A DNA stretch of 64,000 nt from positions 1 to 64,000 of the forward strand of contig CAYSNP010000002.1 in assembly GCA_964432485.1 (NCBI GenBank), given 5' to 3'. A model generated the notes under the pieces. It was not told the DNA's origin. It worked only from the letters and a program-made list of their open reading frames with translations, and searched no databases. The position numbers were made by a program, and so were the translations under genes. This DNA comes from CAYSNP01 sp964432485 (GTDB taxonomy: Bacteria > Bacillota > Clostridia > Christensenellales > DTU072). Positions 52,109-61,500 of the stretch are shown here, piece by piece (position 1 is the first letter of the stretch; each line of letters starts with the position of its first letter).

Positions 52109-53736
52109 ATCAATATTATATTCCCTATGGCAAAAGGTCCTTCGCCTTTTAGTCTAATATACTTTACCATAGAAAAATCCTCCAAACCAATGAATTTTTT
52201 ATCTTTACAATCGTTAGCTTCTATCATATATGCTTCAAAAGTGTCGCCTGTTGCCGCTACTTCCAGCTCTAGCCTGTACTCTTGCAACTGGGCGGCTTTT
52301 ACTTCGCCCAATATCAGTTCAATAAAGTTGTCGCCGGCTGTCTTTAGCTCAATCTGCAATAGCGTGCCCTCTTTAATATAGGCAGTTTTGCCTATTTCAT
52401 AAGTGATTAAATCGTTAGTTGCGCTAGAGAGTTCAATAAGCCCAAGTTTGTTCTTGTTAGCCTTAATGCCCTCGCCAAAAAGCACAGGAAGTTCGGTTTG
52501 CGCCGCAAAGGTATGCTCCGGGTCAGCGGCAGAATAAAGCAGCCTTTTTTGCGGACTTGTTCCTTTAGAAAGTCCTTCTACCTTGACATATACAGGCAAA
52601 GTGGCAAGCCTTATATCCCCTTCGTATACTACCTCGCCAAATACCAGCACATCCTCTTTGGCATCCGCTATATCTACTGCGGCAATATACTCCCCTACTC
52701 CTGCGTGCTCGCAACTCTTATATTCAAAATTGCGGTATCTGCGATTATGCTCGTCAAAAGCTATATATATCCCTACGCTCTTTACTTTTAGCCCTGCTCT
52801 TTCGGTAATATAAAAATATAGCGCTTCTTCTTGAAGTTTTTCTGCAATTGTGGGATTGCTTGGCAGCGGCTCTTGATTTAGTATATTTCGAAGCGAGCTT
52901 CTAATAACATTATAGCTTAGATTATCAATGTAATCTTGCGCCCTTGGCGTAATTGTAAACACCCGCTGAATCTTATCGGGCAGCAAGGATAAAAAGTTAG
53001 CCAGCCTATCCATATCCACGCCTTTGGAGTTGCTGCCTAACGCCGCAATTGTAGGACAGCTTATCAGCTTGGTATAAGCACTGCTGCTAACCCCCATCAA
53101 ATATGCCATTCGCTCTTCGTCCTTTTCCAAATTGACAGGAGGGTCATGGTAGTTAAAAGATAGGTATTCGGAATAAGCGGCACCGTTTAAGCAGATAAGG
53201 CCATTTATTCTTTTATCCAGCCCTGCTACCGTGATAGCAATATCCGCACCTTCCTTAATGCCCATAAGTATAAGTGGAGCACAGCCAAAAATCTCTTGGC
53301 AAAAGGTGATTGCACGCCTAAACACTTTAGCATAAAGATAAAGAGAGGTATCAAAAGCGCTTTCTGTTATCTTTTCTAAATGCTCGCCGGCTTGTGCTAT
53401 ATTGCCATAGGCAAACTCCGAAGGATAGCAAGTTGCGCTGTCTTGAAAAATGCCGGTATAATCTACTTCTATTACATTGTACCCTTCGGAAACTAGGCTA
53501 TCTATTAAACTTTCATCAGTAGGGTTATAAAAGCTGCCGACAATTAAAAGGCAAGCTAGCCCTTCTTTGGATTTATTTATTCGGGCATAAATAGGGGCGG
53601 GACTGTCTCCTATTGCCGCATCAAAAGTAAAATGCTCTAAGTTGCCCCGCTTATCCAGTTTATTTATATTCAATGGTTGTTCCATTGGATTGTAGTCCGC
53701 CCAAATCTCTGAGGGAACTAGCATTTTTATTGCCAT
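52105..53736 (-). CDS. Alpha/beta-hydrolase-fold protein lacking the nucleophile serine
   Basis: A protein of ~543 residues. I start at the ATG one base after the P-type ATPase stop; a GTG three codons upstream (53745) is the alternative. The first ~310 residues follow the peptidase/dienelactone-hydrolase-like alpha/beta fold (LIVGSFYNPTD, GYNVIEVDYTG, LLILMGIKEGADIAITVAGL). At the nucleophile elbow GxSxG reads GIKEG, with Lys for Ser. The last ~230 residues are beta-rich, in two parts, possibly carbohydrate- or ligand-binding. Catalysis of the usual type seems impossible; a binding or scaffold role is inferred. No signal peptide. Confidence 0.6.
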   Translation of the reverse strand: MAIKMLVPSEIWADYNPMEQPLNINKLDKRGNLEHFTFDAAIGDSPAPIYARINKSKEGLACLLIVGSFYNPTDESLIDSLVSEGYNVIEVDYTGIFQDSATCYPSEFAYGNIAQAGEHLEKITESAFDTSLYLYAKVFRRAITFCQEIFGCAPLILMGIKEGADIAITVAGLDKRINGLICLNGAAYSEYLSFNYHDPPVNLEKDEERMAYLMGVSSSAYTKLISCPTIAALGSNSKGVDMDRLANFLSLLPDKIQRVFTITPRAQDYIDNLSYNVIRSSLRNILNQEPLPSNPTIAEKLQEEALYFYITERAGLKVKSVGIYIAFDEHNRRYRNFEYKSCEHAGVGEYIAAVDIADAKEDVLVFGEVVYEGDIRLATLPVYVKVEGLSKGTSPQKRLLYSAADPEHTFAAQTELPVLFGEGIKANKNKLGLIELSSATNDLITYEIGKTAYIKEGTLLQIELKTAGDNFIELILGEVKAAQLQEYRLELEVAATGDTFEAYMIEANDCKDKKFIGLEDFSMVKYIRLKGEGPFAIGNIILI

Positions 53737-53737
53737 T

Positions 53738-56395
53738 TCATTCACATCCCTTATCTTTTCTTAACTTGTTCATAATAGCTTTTTGCGCTTCTACCAAAGG
53801 AATTATTAAAATTGAACAGCCAAAACAAATAAGCCATTGCGTAAAGCTAAGCATTACGGTATTAAAAATACCATTCATAAAAGGTAACATTATTACAGCA
53901 AAGAGCATTGCCACCCCTGCCAAAAAGGCATTGTTAATATAAACATTCTCAAAAGGGTTGGAGGCAAAAAGGCTGCCCTTAGATGAGCGCATATTATAAG
54001 CATGAAATAGCTGTATTAAACAAAGCGTGGCAAATGCCATAGTCATAGGTATTGTATGGTTGGCTATACCGCTTGTAAGCAAGTAATTGCCTATAAAGAA
54101 TGCGGCAAGCACCAGAATTGTCTGCATCATACCTTGCACAATAATATTCTTGCCCATTGTGCCCGCAAAAAGACTGGAGCCCGATTTCCTTGGCGGATAA
54201 TCCATTATATCAGGTTCGGGCTTTTCCATACCCAAAGCAAGGGCGGGCAAGGCATCTGTAACTAGATTTACCCATAATATCATAACAGGGGTAAGGAATT
54301 GAAGGTCAAGGATAACGGTCACAATAAATAAAGTCAGCACCTCAGAAATGTTGCAACTAAGCAGGAATTGTATAGCTTTTTTAATATTGGCAAAGACCTT
54401 TCTGCCTTCCTCGGTAGCAGTCACAATAGTGGCGAAGTTATCATCGGCAAGCACCATATCGCTAACGCCTTTGCTAACTTCTGTGCCGGCAATGCCCATA
54501 CCAATCCCTATATCCGCTATTTTAATACTGGGCGCATCGTTAACCCCATCCCCTGTCATAGCTACCACTTTGTCAAGGCTCTTGAATGCCTTAACTATAC
54601 GCACCTTGTTTTCAGGACTTACCCGTGCAAAGACACGGAAGCGCATAAGGTTGGCGCAAAACTCTTCTTCAGAAAGTTTATCCAGTTCCGGCCCGCTGAT
54701 AATTAGGCTGCCTTGCTCAAGTATCCCTATTTCTGTGGCTATGGCTCGCGCGGTTTCTATATGGTCACCTGTAATCATTATAGGTGTCATACCTGCCTGC
54801 TTGCATACCTCTACAGCATGAGCAACTTCGGGACGAGGCGGGTCAATCATACCTGCCAGCCCTACGAAAATCAAATCATGCTCCAAAGTGTCCATATCTG
54901 TAAGGTCTTTTTGCTTAATGGCAAAGGCAAGCACCCTTAGCGCATCTTTTGCCATAGAAAAATTGGCCTTGTTTAGCTGCTCTATGTCTTTGGGGCTTAT
55001 TTTGCGCACATCGCCATCTAAAATATGTGTACACCTTTTGATAAGCACATCATACGCACCCTTGACATAGGCGGTCTCTTGTGTGCCGCTGATATTTACC
55101 GTTGTCATTAGCTTTCGGCGTGAATCAAAGGGCAGCTCCCTGACAAGCCTATTGCTTTCTATAATCTTAACAGGGTTGCAGCCTATGCTTTTTGCATACG
55201 CTATCAGCGCATTTTCGGTAGGGTCGCCAATAATATTATTGTTGTCAATAATAGAATCATTACAAAGCACCATAGTCTTGAGAAGGGTCTGCTGAGCAAC
55301 ATCATTTATTTTACTGTCTGCCGCTTCAAAAGTCCCGCTCTCTACGGTATACAGTCTAGTTACTGTCATTTGGTTTAAGGTGAGCGTGCCCGTTTTATCA
55401 GAGCAAATAATCTCGCAAGAGCCTAGCGTTTCTACTGCGGGCAAATTGCGCACTATAGCATTTTGCTTGCTCATCCTTTGCACCCCAATTGCAAGCACAA
55501 TAGTAACTACAGCAGGCAACCCTTCGGGGATAGCGGCTACCGCTATGGCAACGGAAAGCATAAACGCATCTATTATTTGCGCCTTTCGGATAAGCGAAGC
55601 AACAAAGATAATAGCCGCTATTACCAGCACCATTGCGCTAAGCACCTTAGCGGTCTTGGCAAGCTGAATTTGCAGCGGAGTGGGCTGCTTTTCCTCTTCG
55701 GTAAGCATAGAGGCAATTTTGCCTACCTCTGTATTCATACCTGTAGCCACCACTACGCCAATGCCCTTGCCATAGCTTATAATGCCTGAGCTATATGCCA
55801 TATTGCGCCTATCTCCTAAAGGAGTGTCGGGGTCTGAAATAAGTTTAGCATGCTTTTCTATAGGCACAGACTCCCCTGTTAAGGCGGACTCGTCAATCTT
55901 TAAGCTATTGCACTCCAGCAAGCGCATATCGGCAGGCACTATATCCCCTGCCTTGAGCATCACAATATCGCCTACCACTATATCTTCGCCCTTAACCTCT
56001 ACAATATGTCCATCTCTTTTTACCATTGCAAAAGGTTTATTTAGGTTCTTTAACGCCTCAAGCGCCGCCTCCGCCTTACTGTCTTGGCTAAGGCCTATTA
56101 CTGCATTGATTACTACAATAATTAGTATCAGCGCACCTTCTATAAGCTCCGAATACTCTGCATTATATATGGCAATTGCGGAAGAGACAACTGCCGCAAC
56201 TATAAGTACAAGTATCATTACATCTTTAAGTTGGTCTAAAAATCTTGCCAGAAAACTTTTCTTTTTTGGCTCTAAGAGGGCATTCTTGCCCTCTTTTTCC
56301 AATCTTTTTTCTGCCTCTGAGCTGCTAAGTCCGCCAATTGAAGTTTTTAATAGAGAAAGTGTGCTAAGTTCATCTTTATCAAAATAGCCAGCCAT
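53738..56395 (-). CDS. Cation-transporting P-type ATPase, calcium type
   Basis: An 885-residue P2A-type ATPase: cation ATPase N-domain, actuator motif LTGESVPI, ion site in M4 VAAIPEGLPAVVTI (the PEGLP of calcium pumps), phosphorylation site CSDKTGTLT, hinge MTGDGVNDAPSIK, and ~10 membrane helices. Expected to export Ca2+ or Mn2+. Three bases separate it from the GH20 gene. The start lies at the far end of a run of genes packed without gaps. Confidence 0.94.
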   Translation of the reverse strand: MAGYFDKDELSTLSLLKTSIGGLSSSEAEKRLEKEGKNALLEPKKKSFLARFLDQLKDVMILVLIVAAVVSSAIAIYNAEYSELIEGALILIIVVINAVIGLSQDSKAEAALEALKNLNKPFAMVKRDGHIVEVKGEDIVVGDIVMLKAGDIVPADMRLLECNSLKIDESALTGESVPIEKHAKLISDPDTPLGDRRNMAYSSGIISYGKGIGVVVATGMNTEVGKIASMLTEEEKQPTPLQIQLAKTAKVLSAMVLVIAAIIFVASLIRKAQIIDAFMLSVAIAVAAIPEGLPAVVTIVLAIGVQRMSKQNAIVRNLPAVETLGSCEIICSDKTGTLTLNQMTVTRLYTVESGTFEAADSKINDVAQQTLLKTMVLCNDSIIDNNNIIGDPTENALIAYAKSIGCNPVKIIESNRLVRELPFDSRRKLMTTVNISGTQETAYVKGAYDVLIKRCTHILDGDVRKISPKDIEQLNKANFSMAKDALRVLAFAIKQKDLTDMDTLEHDLIFVGLAGMIDPPRPEVAHAVEVCKQAGMTPIMITGDHIETARAIATEIGILEQGSLIISGPELDKLSEEEFCANLMRFRVFARVSPENKVRIVKAFKSLDKVVAMTGDGVNDAPSIKIADIGIGMGIAGTEVSKGVSDMVLADDNFATIVTATEEGRKVFANIKKAIQFLLSCNISEVLTLFIVTVILDLQFLTPVMILWVNLVTDALPALALGMEKPEPDIMDYPPRKSGSSLFAGTMGKNIIVQGMMQTILVLAAFFIGNYLLTSGIANHTIPMTMAFATLCLIQLFHAYNMRSSKGSLFASNPFENVYINNAFLAGVAMLFAVIMLPFMNGIFNTVMLSFTQWLICFGCSILIIPLVEAQKAIMNKLRKDKGCE

Positions 56396-56398
56396 TTA

Positions 56399-57889
56399 TT
56401 ATTCCGTTAAATCCCTCTTTAATGATTTATCAAACTTTTTAATCTTTTTGGTCATTCTGCTGTTTTCTAATACCCTTTTTAATGCATTGCCATGTGCGGC
56501 ATTTAAAAAGAATTTTGCAACTTCAATTTTACCTTTGGCAAAGTTTGGATTAACGCTATCCATTTTAGCATAGCCTACGCTGTGTTTGTCAAGCAAAAGC
56601 AAAAATTGGGCTGCTCTTTCTTCAAAATCCTCATAATCCTGCTCCTCTACTCCGCACCATGCAGCTTCGGCTACTGCCAAAAGCCGAGGATAAGTCAAAT
56701 ACTCTATGCGTGCATTATCCGCTACATATTCTGTCCAAAGCGCGCCTTCTATTCCCCAAAGATTGGTTATCTCATTATCTCCTACTTTTAGATTGTAGCT
56801 GTAAGTCTTCTTCAAAGGGGTCATGCCAAAAGGATAATCAAAATAATAATACATAAATGGGCTAAGAATTATTTTATTGCCCCTTGCATCTGCGGCTAAG
56901 GTCACCTCTTCCGAAGATTTTCCGGGCTGCCAATGCTGTACTATCAAAGTGGGGCTGGAGTTCTTTGCTTTTACGCCATCGTTCCAATTTATCACCTTTT
57001 TGCCTTTGGACACTACATATTGTTCCACCCTTGCCATAAAATGCGCTTGCAGCTGTTCGGTACATTCCAGCTCGTTTTCTTTAAGCATAGCAATACAATC
57101 TTTGCATTCTATTACATAGGTTTTGATTGCTTCGTCCCCGCCCAAATGGATATACGGGAAGGGGAAAAGCTCCATAACTTCATCCAGCACATCATAAATA
57201 AACTTATATGTACTCTCTTTACCCATACAAGCAATATCGGGCTGTATCCCAAACTCTGTTTTAACATCAATTTGCTCGCCTTTGCAAGACAAATACGGAT
57301 AAGCATGAATTGCCGCTGTAAAATGGCCGGGCATATCAATCTCCGGCAGCACTTCTATATGCAAGCTATGGGCATAATCTATTACTTCTTTTATTTCCGC
57401 TTTAGTATAATATCCGCTATGCGGCGTCTTATCCCCTCTGGTTTCTTTCCTAATGCTGCCTTTTTTAGTTAAATCAGGATACGCATCTATTTGAATACGC
57501 CAACCTTGGTCATCGGTAAGATGCCAATGAAAAATATTTAGCTTTAGCAATGACATAAAAAAGATATGCCTCTTTATCTCTGCTATAGTGAAGAAATGCC
57601 TGGAGCAATCCAGCATATAGCCCCTATACTCATACTTTGGCGCATCCTCAATTTGACAATAGGGCAAGCCTATCCCCGCTTGAGCGGCAATTTGGCGCAA
57701 TGTTTCCTTTGCATAAAAAGCTCCCGCTTCAGAGCCCGCTCTTATATCTATGCCTTCCTCTCCAATTGTAAGCAAATAGCCTTCTGCAGGAAGAGAAAAG
57801 TCAATTTGCACATTTTCTTCCTTTTTTGCCAGCAGCTTTTTAACGGGGTCAAAATTAGCTTTTAAGGGTTTCGGAACCAACTTAATCAT
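56399..57889 (-). CDS. GH20 beta-N-acetylhexosaminidase
   Basis: A 496-residue GH20 enzyme: YRGYMLDCSRHFF, NIFHWHLTDDQGWRI, EIDMPGHFTAA and the catalytic Asp-Glu pair in HLGGDEAI are visible. No signal peptide, so it probably works on internalised hexosamine oligosaccharides, for example from mucin, chitin or peptidoglycan. GGAG lies ahead of the ATG. Confidence 0.93.
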   Translation of the reverse strand: MIKLVPKPLKANFDPVKKLLAKKEENVQIDFSLPAEGYLLTIGEEGIDIRAGSEAGAFYAKETLRQIAAQAGIGLPYCQIEDAPKYEYRGYMLDCSRHFFTIAEIKRHIFFMSLLKLNIFHWHLTDDQGWRIQIDAYPDLTKKGSIRKETRGDKTPHSGYYTKAEIKEVIDYAHSLHIEVLPEIDMPGHFTAAIHAYPYLSCKGEQIDVKTEFGIQPDIACMGKESTYKFIYDVLDEVMELFPFPYIHLGGDEAIKTYVIECKDCIAMLKENELECTEQLQAHFMARVEQYVVSKGKKVINWNDGVKAKNSSPTLIVQHWQPGKSSEEVTLAADARGNKIILSPFMYYYFDYPFGMTPLKKTYSYNLKVGDNEITNLWGIEGALWTEYVADNARIEYLTYPRLLAVAEAAWCGVEEQDYEDFEERAAQFLLLLDKHSVGYAKMDSVNPNFAKGKIEVAKFFLNAAHGNALKRVLENSRMTKKIKKFDKSLKRDLTE

Positions 57890-57901
57890 ATTTTATCTCC
57901 T

Positions 57902-58594
57902 TTATAATTTAATTGTTTTAGAGGGCAATCTTATTACCTCTTCTCCATCACAAATATCAATATTTTTCACTTGCACGCTTTCGCCGTCTGCGTTGCTTAG
58001 CTCTATTTTTACTATATCAGCATCTTTTTTTAGGGGTTCAGCTTTATTATTATACCATAATATTTTAGTTCCATCGACTATATCTTCTCTGGCTATTGTG
58101 CCGCCCAAAGCAGTAAAAGATTTATACATATTTTCTTTAGGCTGGCTAAGCAAGAAAGTTGCGGCATAAATACCATTGTTGTGCTCTTCTAAATTGATCA
58201 AAGAAATTATCAAATACTTGCCTTCTTTGCGCATTAGTAGCCTTGAATAGGTAAGGACCATAGATTCATTTTTGCCTACTGTATAAAAAAGATTGACAGA
58301 TACTCCCCCATAGCTTATTGTAAGCTGTCCTTCGCTATTGGTAAGCCCAGAATCAAAGCCGGACACCATATCAGCGGTAACTTGCTTTTGCTCTCTTGTT
58401 CCGTCCCAATACAGCACATTGATAAAAGCATTGGAGTAGTCTAGCTGCTCATCTATAGCATAGCCAATCTTAAATGAGCCGGAAACTACTTCAATACGCT
58501 GCACTTTTTTGCCCTCTCCCTCTCCGTTGCAAGAGCTAAGCAAAAGCACAATTGCCAGAAGTATTATAAAAATGTAGAATTGCTTCTTTTTCAT
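57902..58594 (-). CDS. Lipoprotein with a Big_3-like Ig domain
   Basis: A 230-residue lipoprotein (lipobox LLSSC). Residues ~35-105 form a Big_3-type Ig-like domain (QRIEVVSGSFKIGYAIDEQL, VTADMVSGFDSGLTNSEGQL), the same kind found in many copies in the giant protein just upstream. The C-terminal ~120 residues are unassigned. The ATG overlaps the stop of the giant gene (ATGA), so they are translationally coupled and probably work together at the cell surface. Confidence 0.75.
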   Translation of the reverse strand: MKKKQFYIFIILLAIVLLLSSCNGEGEGKKVQRIEVVSGSFKIGYAIDEQLDYSNAFINVLYWDGTREQKQVTADMVSGFDSGLTNSEGQLTISYGGVSVNLFYTVGKNESMVLTYSRLLMRKEGKYLIISLINLEEHNNGIYAATFLLSQPKENMYKSFTALGGTIAREDIVDGTKILWYNNKAEPLKKDADIVKIELSNADGESVQVKNIDICDGEEVIRLPSKTIKL

Positions 58595-61500
58595 AACTCA
58601 TACTTCCTTGGAGGGGTAGCAACCAAACTCCTAAAAAATAGCAGTAATGGCTGTGGGTCAATTTTTTTGTTAGCTGCTTTTATCCAATTGACAAAATCTT
58701 TTAAGTCATAAGTGCCATCGTTGTCAAAATCTATTTCTTCTCGGTAAGTGCCTTTTAAGAATTGTTCTGCCAAAACCTGCAAATCCTCTTTGGTGAACTC
58801 GCCGTCATTATTCATATCACCGTAAATGCATATGTTAAGGGAGTCAACTACTTGACCGTCAGTATTTTTAACCATCAGTTTATAATCGCCATTCAGCATT
58901 ACGCCGTCAAACTCTTGAGAGTCAATATCAATAGGGCCAAGGCTATCTTCTAAGCTAAGAGCAAGATAAGAATAGTAGTCTGCCAAAGCTATCTTAGTGA
59001 AAATATCAGGGACGCTTAATCCTTGATAAAATAGCACCTTGTTTGTATATATACAGGCATCTTCTTCTGAATAATTGTATAAAGGAGAAGGTTTTAAGCG
59101 CACGGTAACAGAAAAGCTGCAGCTTTTTGCTTCTAAAGATAGCGTAACATTTTGGCTACCCGTCTTAATGGGATTATATATAACGCCTAACATAGAATAT
59201 TCGGTAATAATCACCTCGCCAACAGCACGATAAGTTGCCTTTAGCTCTAGCCCTGCCAAAGCTATGGCCTGTCCGTAACTATAAGAAGTTTTAGAAGGAG
59301 GGCAAATTAGTTCAAGCGCTTCTAATACATCTATTACAGTAACAGGAAACAAGCAAGTAAAGCCCATATACGATACCCTGACATTTTGTGCGCCTAAGTT
59401 CCGTTTATCGTAGTTGGTGGTATAAGCTGTTACCGTAATTTCGCTGCCATCCGCCATTATTAAATATACAGCGGTAAGGGCAAGTTCCTCTCCGTACTCA
59501 TAGATACTCTTGCTGCCTTCATGTACCCTGATACCAACTTCATAATTATTAAATGTCACTTCAAAACTGCAAGTTTTTCCCGATGCTATATGCTTGACAA
59601 CAATTTCTGCTACTCCTATCTCGTTATTATTATAAGGCTCTATCAGAAAAACATTACTATCAAATATTACTTCCCTGGTCGCACCTGAGGTATAAGTTAC
59701 TTTGATAGTTTTGCCCGTTAAGTCTATCTGTTCATATAAAAGATATTCTTCAGGAGCATCCAATAATTCTAGCTTATTTATATCTTCAATTATATAGACA
59801 GTAATTTGCAAACTAAAGGTTTGGTACTCTAAAGTCACAGTTTGAGCACCCAAAACAAAGGAATTGAACCCAAAAATATCATAATCATTTTCAGAGAGAG
59901 CTTGCTTATCACCGTTAAACTTTACCAAATATACCACTCCGCTAAACTCTGCTCCATAGCATATCTGCAGGCTGTCCTCACAGTCAATTGACACAGGGTC
60001 ATTTACCAGCAAAATTTGCACTGTCACAGAAAAGCTGATATAGGTGACTTGTACAGCTTGGAAAGTAAATATACTAAGGTCGATATCAATACTGTCAGGC
60101 TCTTCGGTTGTAACATTGCCATTGATATCAGTCACCTCGACCATAATGCCAAGGTCTGCAATACAGCTTATCTCGCTTCGGTTGTAAGTAGATTGATATA
60201 TTATTTCTATCTTGTCAACCTCAATTATATTTATTAACTCAATGCTCTTGCTGTCTAAAAAAAGGTTGCTAACTACTCCTCCTGCGGTGCGCCTCTTTAC
60301 AAAAAGCTGAATTTCTAAATTGGGCTTGTCCCCTAAATTGTCCAAAGTAAAATCTGTTTGCAACAGCTCTATGCCCTGATAAAAATACTTTGCAAATAAG
60401 TAATCTTGACTATTTAGCGTTGCGCCGAAAGGTCCTCCGCCCAGCTCAAAAAAAGCACCTATCTCCACCAGTGGACAGCTATTGTCATAAAACATAAAAC
60501 GCCCTTGCCTTTTAGTGCCCTCAATAACAATGCTGTCAATATAATCCTCTACCTGAAATATGGTATAAGCTTGAAGCCCCTCATAAGATAAAGTAATGCT
60601 TTGCGTGCCTAACATATAAGGGTCAAAACCGGAAAGTGTGGCATAGGTAATATACTTATACTCTTCTGCGCCGGAAAGCCGGGTTATCTTAAAAGTTTCG
60701 CCTAGAGGGAGCTGCTCTCCATAGGCAAAACGAGTCTTGCTAAAGTTAGGGGATATTTGGCATATTGGGTCTGTTAAAAAAATAGTAAAAGTTGCTACCA
60801 AACCTTGATAAGTTAAAGTAATGGTCTGCTCGCCAAACTCGTAAGGGTCATACCCCGATAACATAGCAACAGTGATATATATAGGAGCAGATTGCGCCCC
60901 TGAAGCAAGCAATTGCACAAACTCCCCGTCGGAAGCGTCTAATGCCTCGCCATACGCATAAAGAGTTTTAATAGGCTTACTTATTTCCAGCCCTATAGCA
61001 TAGTCAAATACCCAAACTGTAAAATCAACACTTTGCTGATCCACAGTTACTGTTAGCTGCTGCCCTAAGCTATTGGTGTCATAAGGGTCATACCCGGAGA
61101 CCATATCCGTTGTTATCGGCAACTCGTACTCATCTTCGTTAACCGTAACTACATGGATAATTCCGCCTGTAAGGTCCAAAGGTTCGCCATATAAATATTC
61201 TCGTTTAGTAATATGGCTAAGAATTTCTATATAGCACACCTTATCTATAACATATATAGTACATTGTGCACTTTTCTCCTCTCCAAAATCGTCAATGGTA
61301 ACGGTAATAATAGCAGTACCGATTGCTTTGCCTATAATTTCTCCTGTGGCTGCATTAACTTCTACAATATCGGTATCACCAGAAGAAAAGACGCCACGCC
61401 CCCTGTTAGTTGCACCTGCTGGAACGGTAACAACATTTAAGAAGCTGCTGTCACCTATAACTATATTCCTTTCTGCCAGGTCAAAACTAACAGATTCTAT

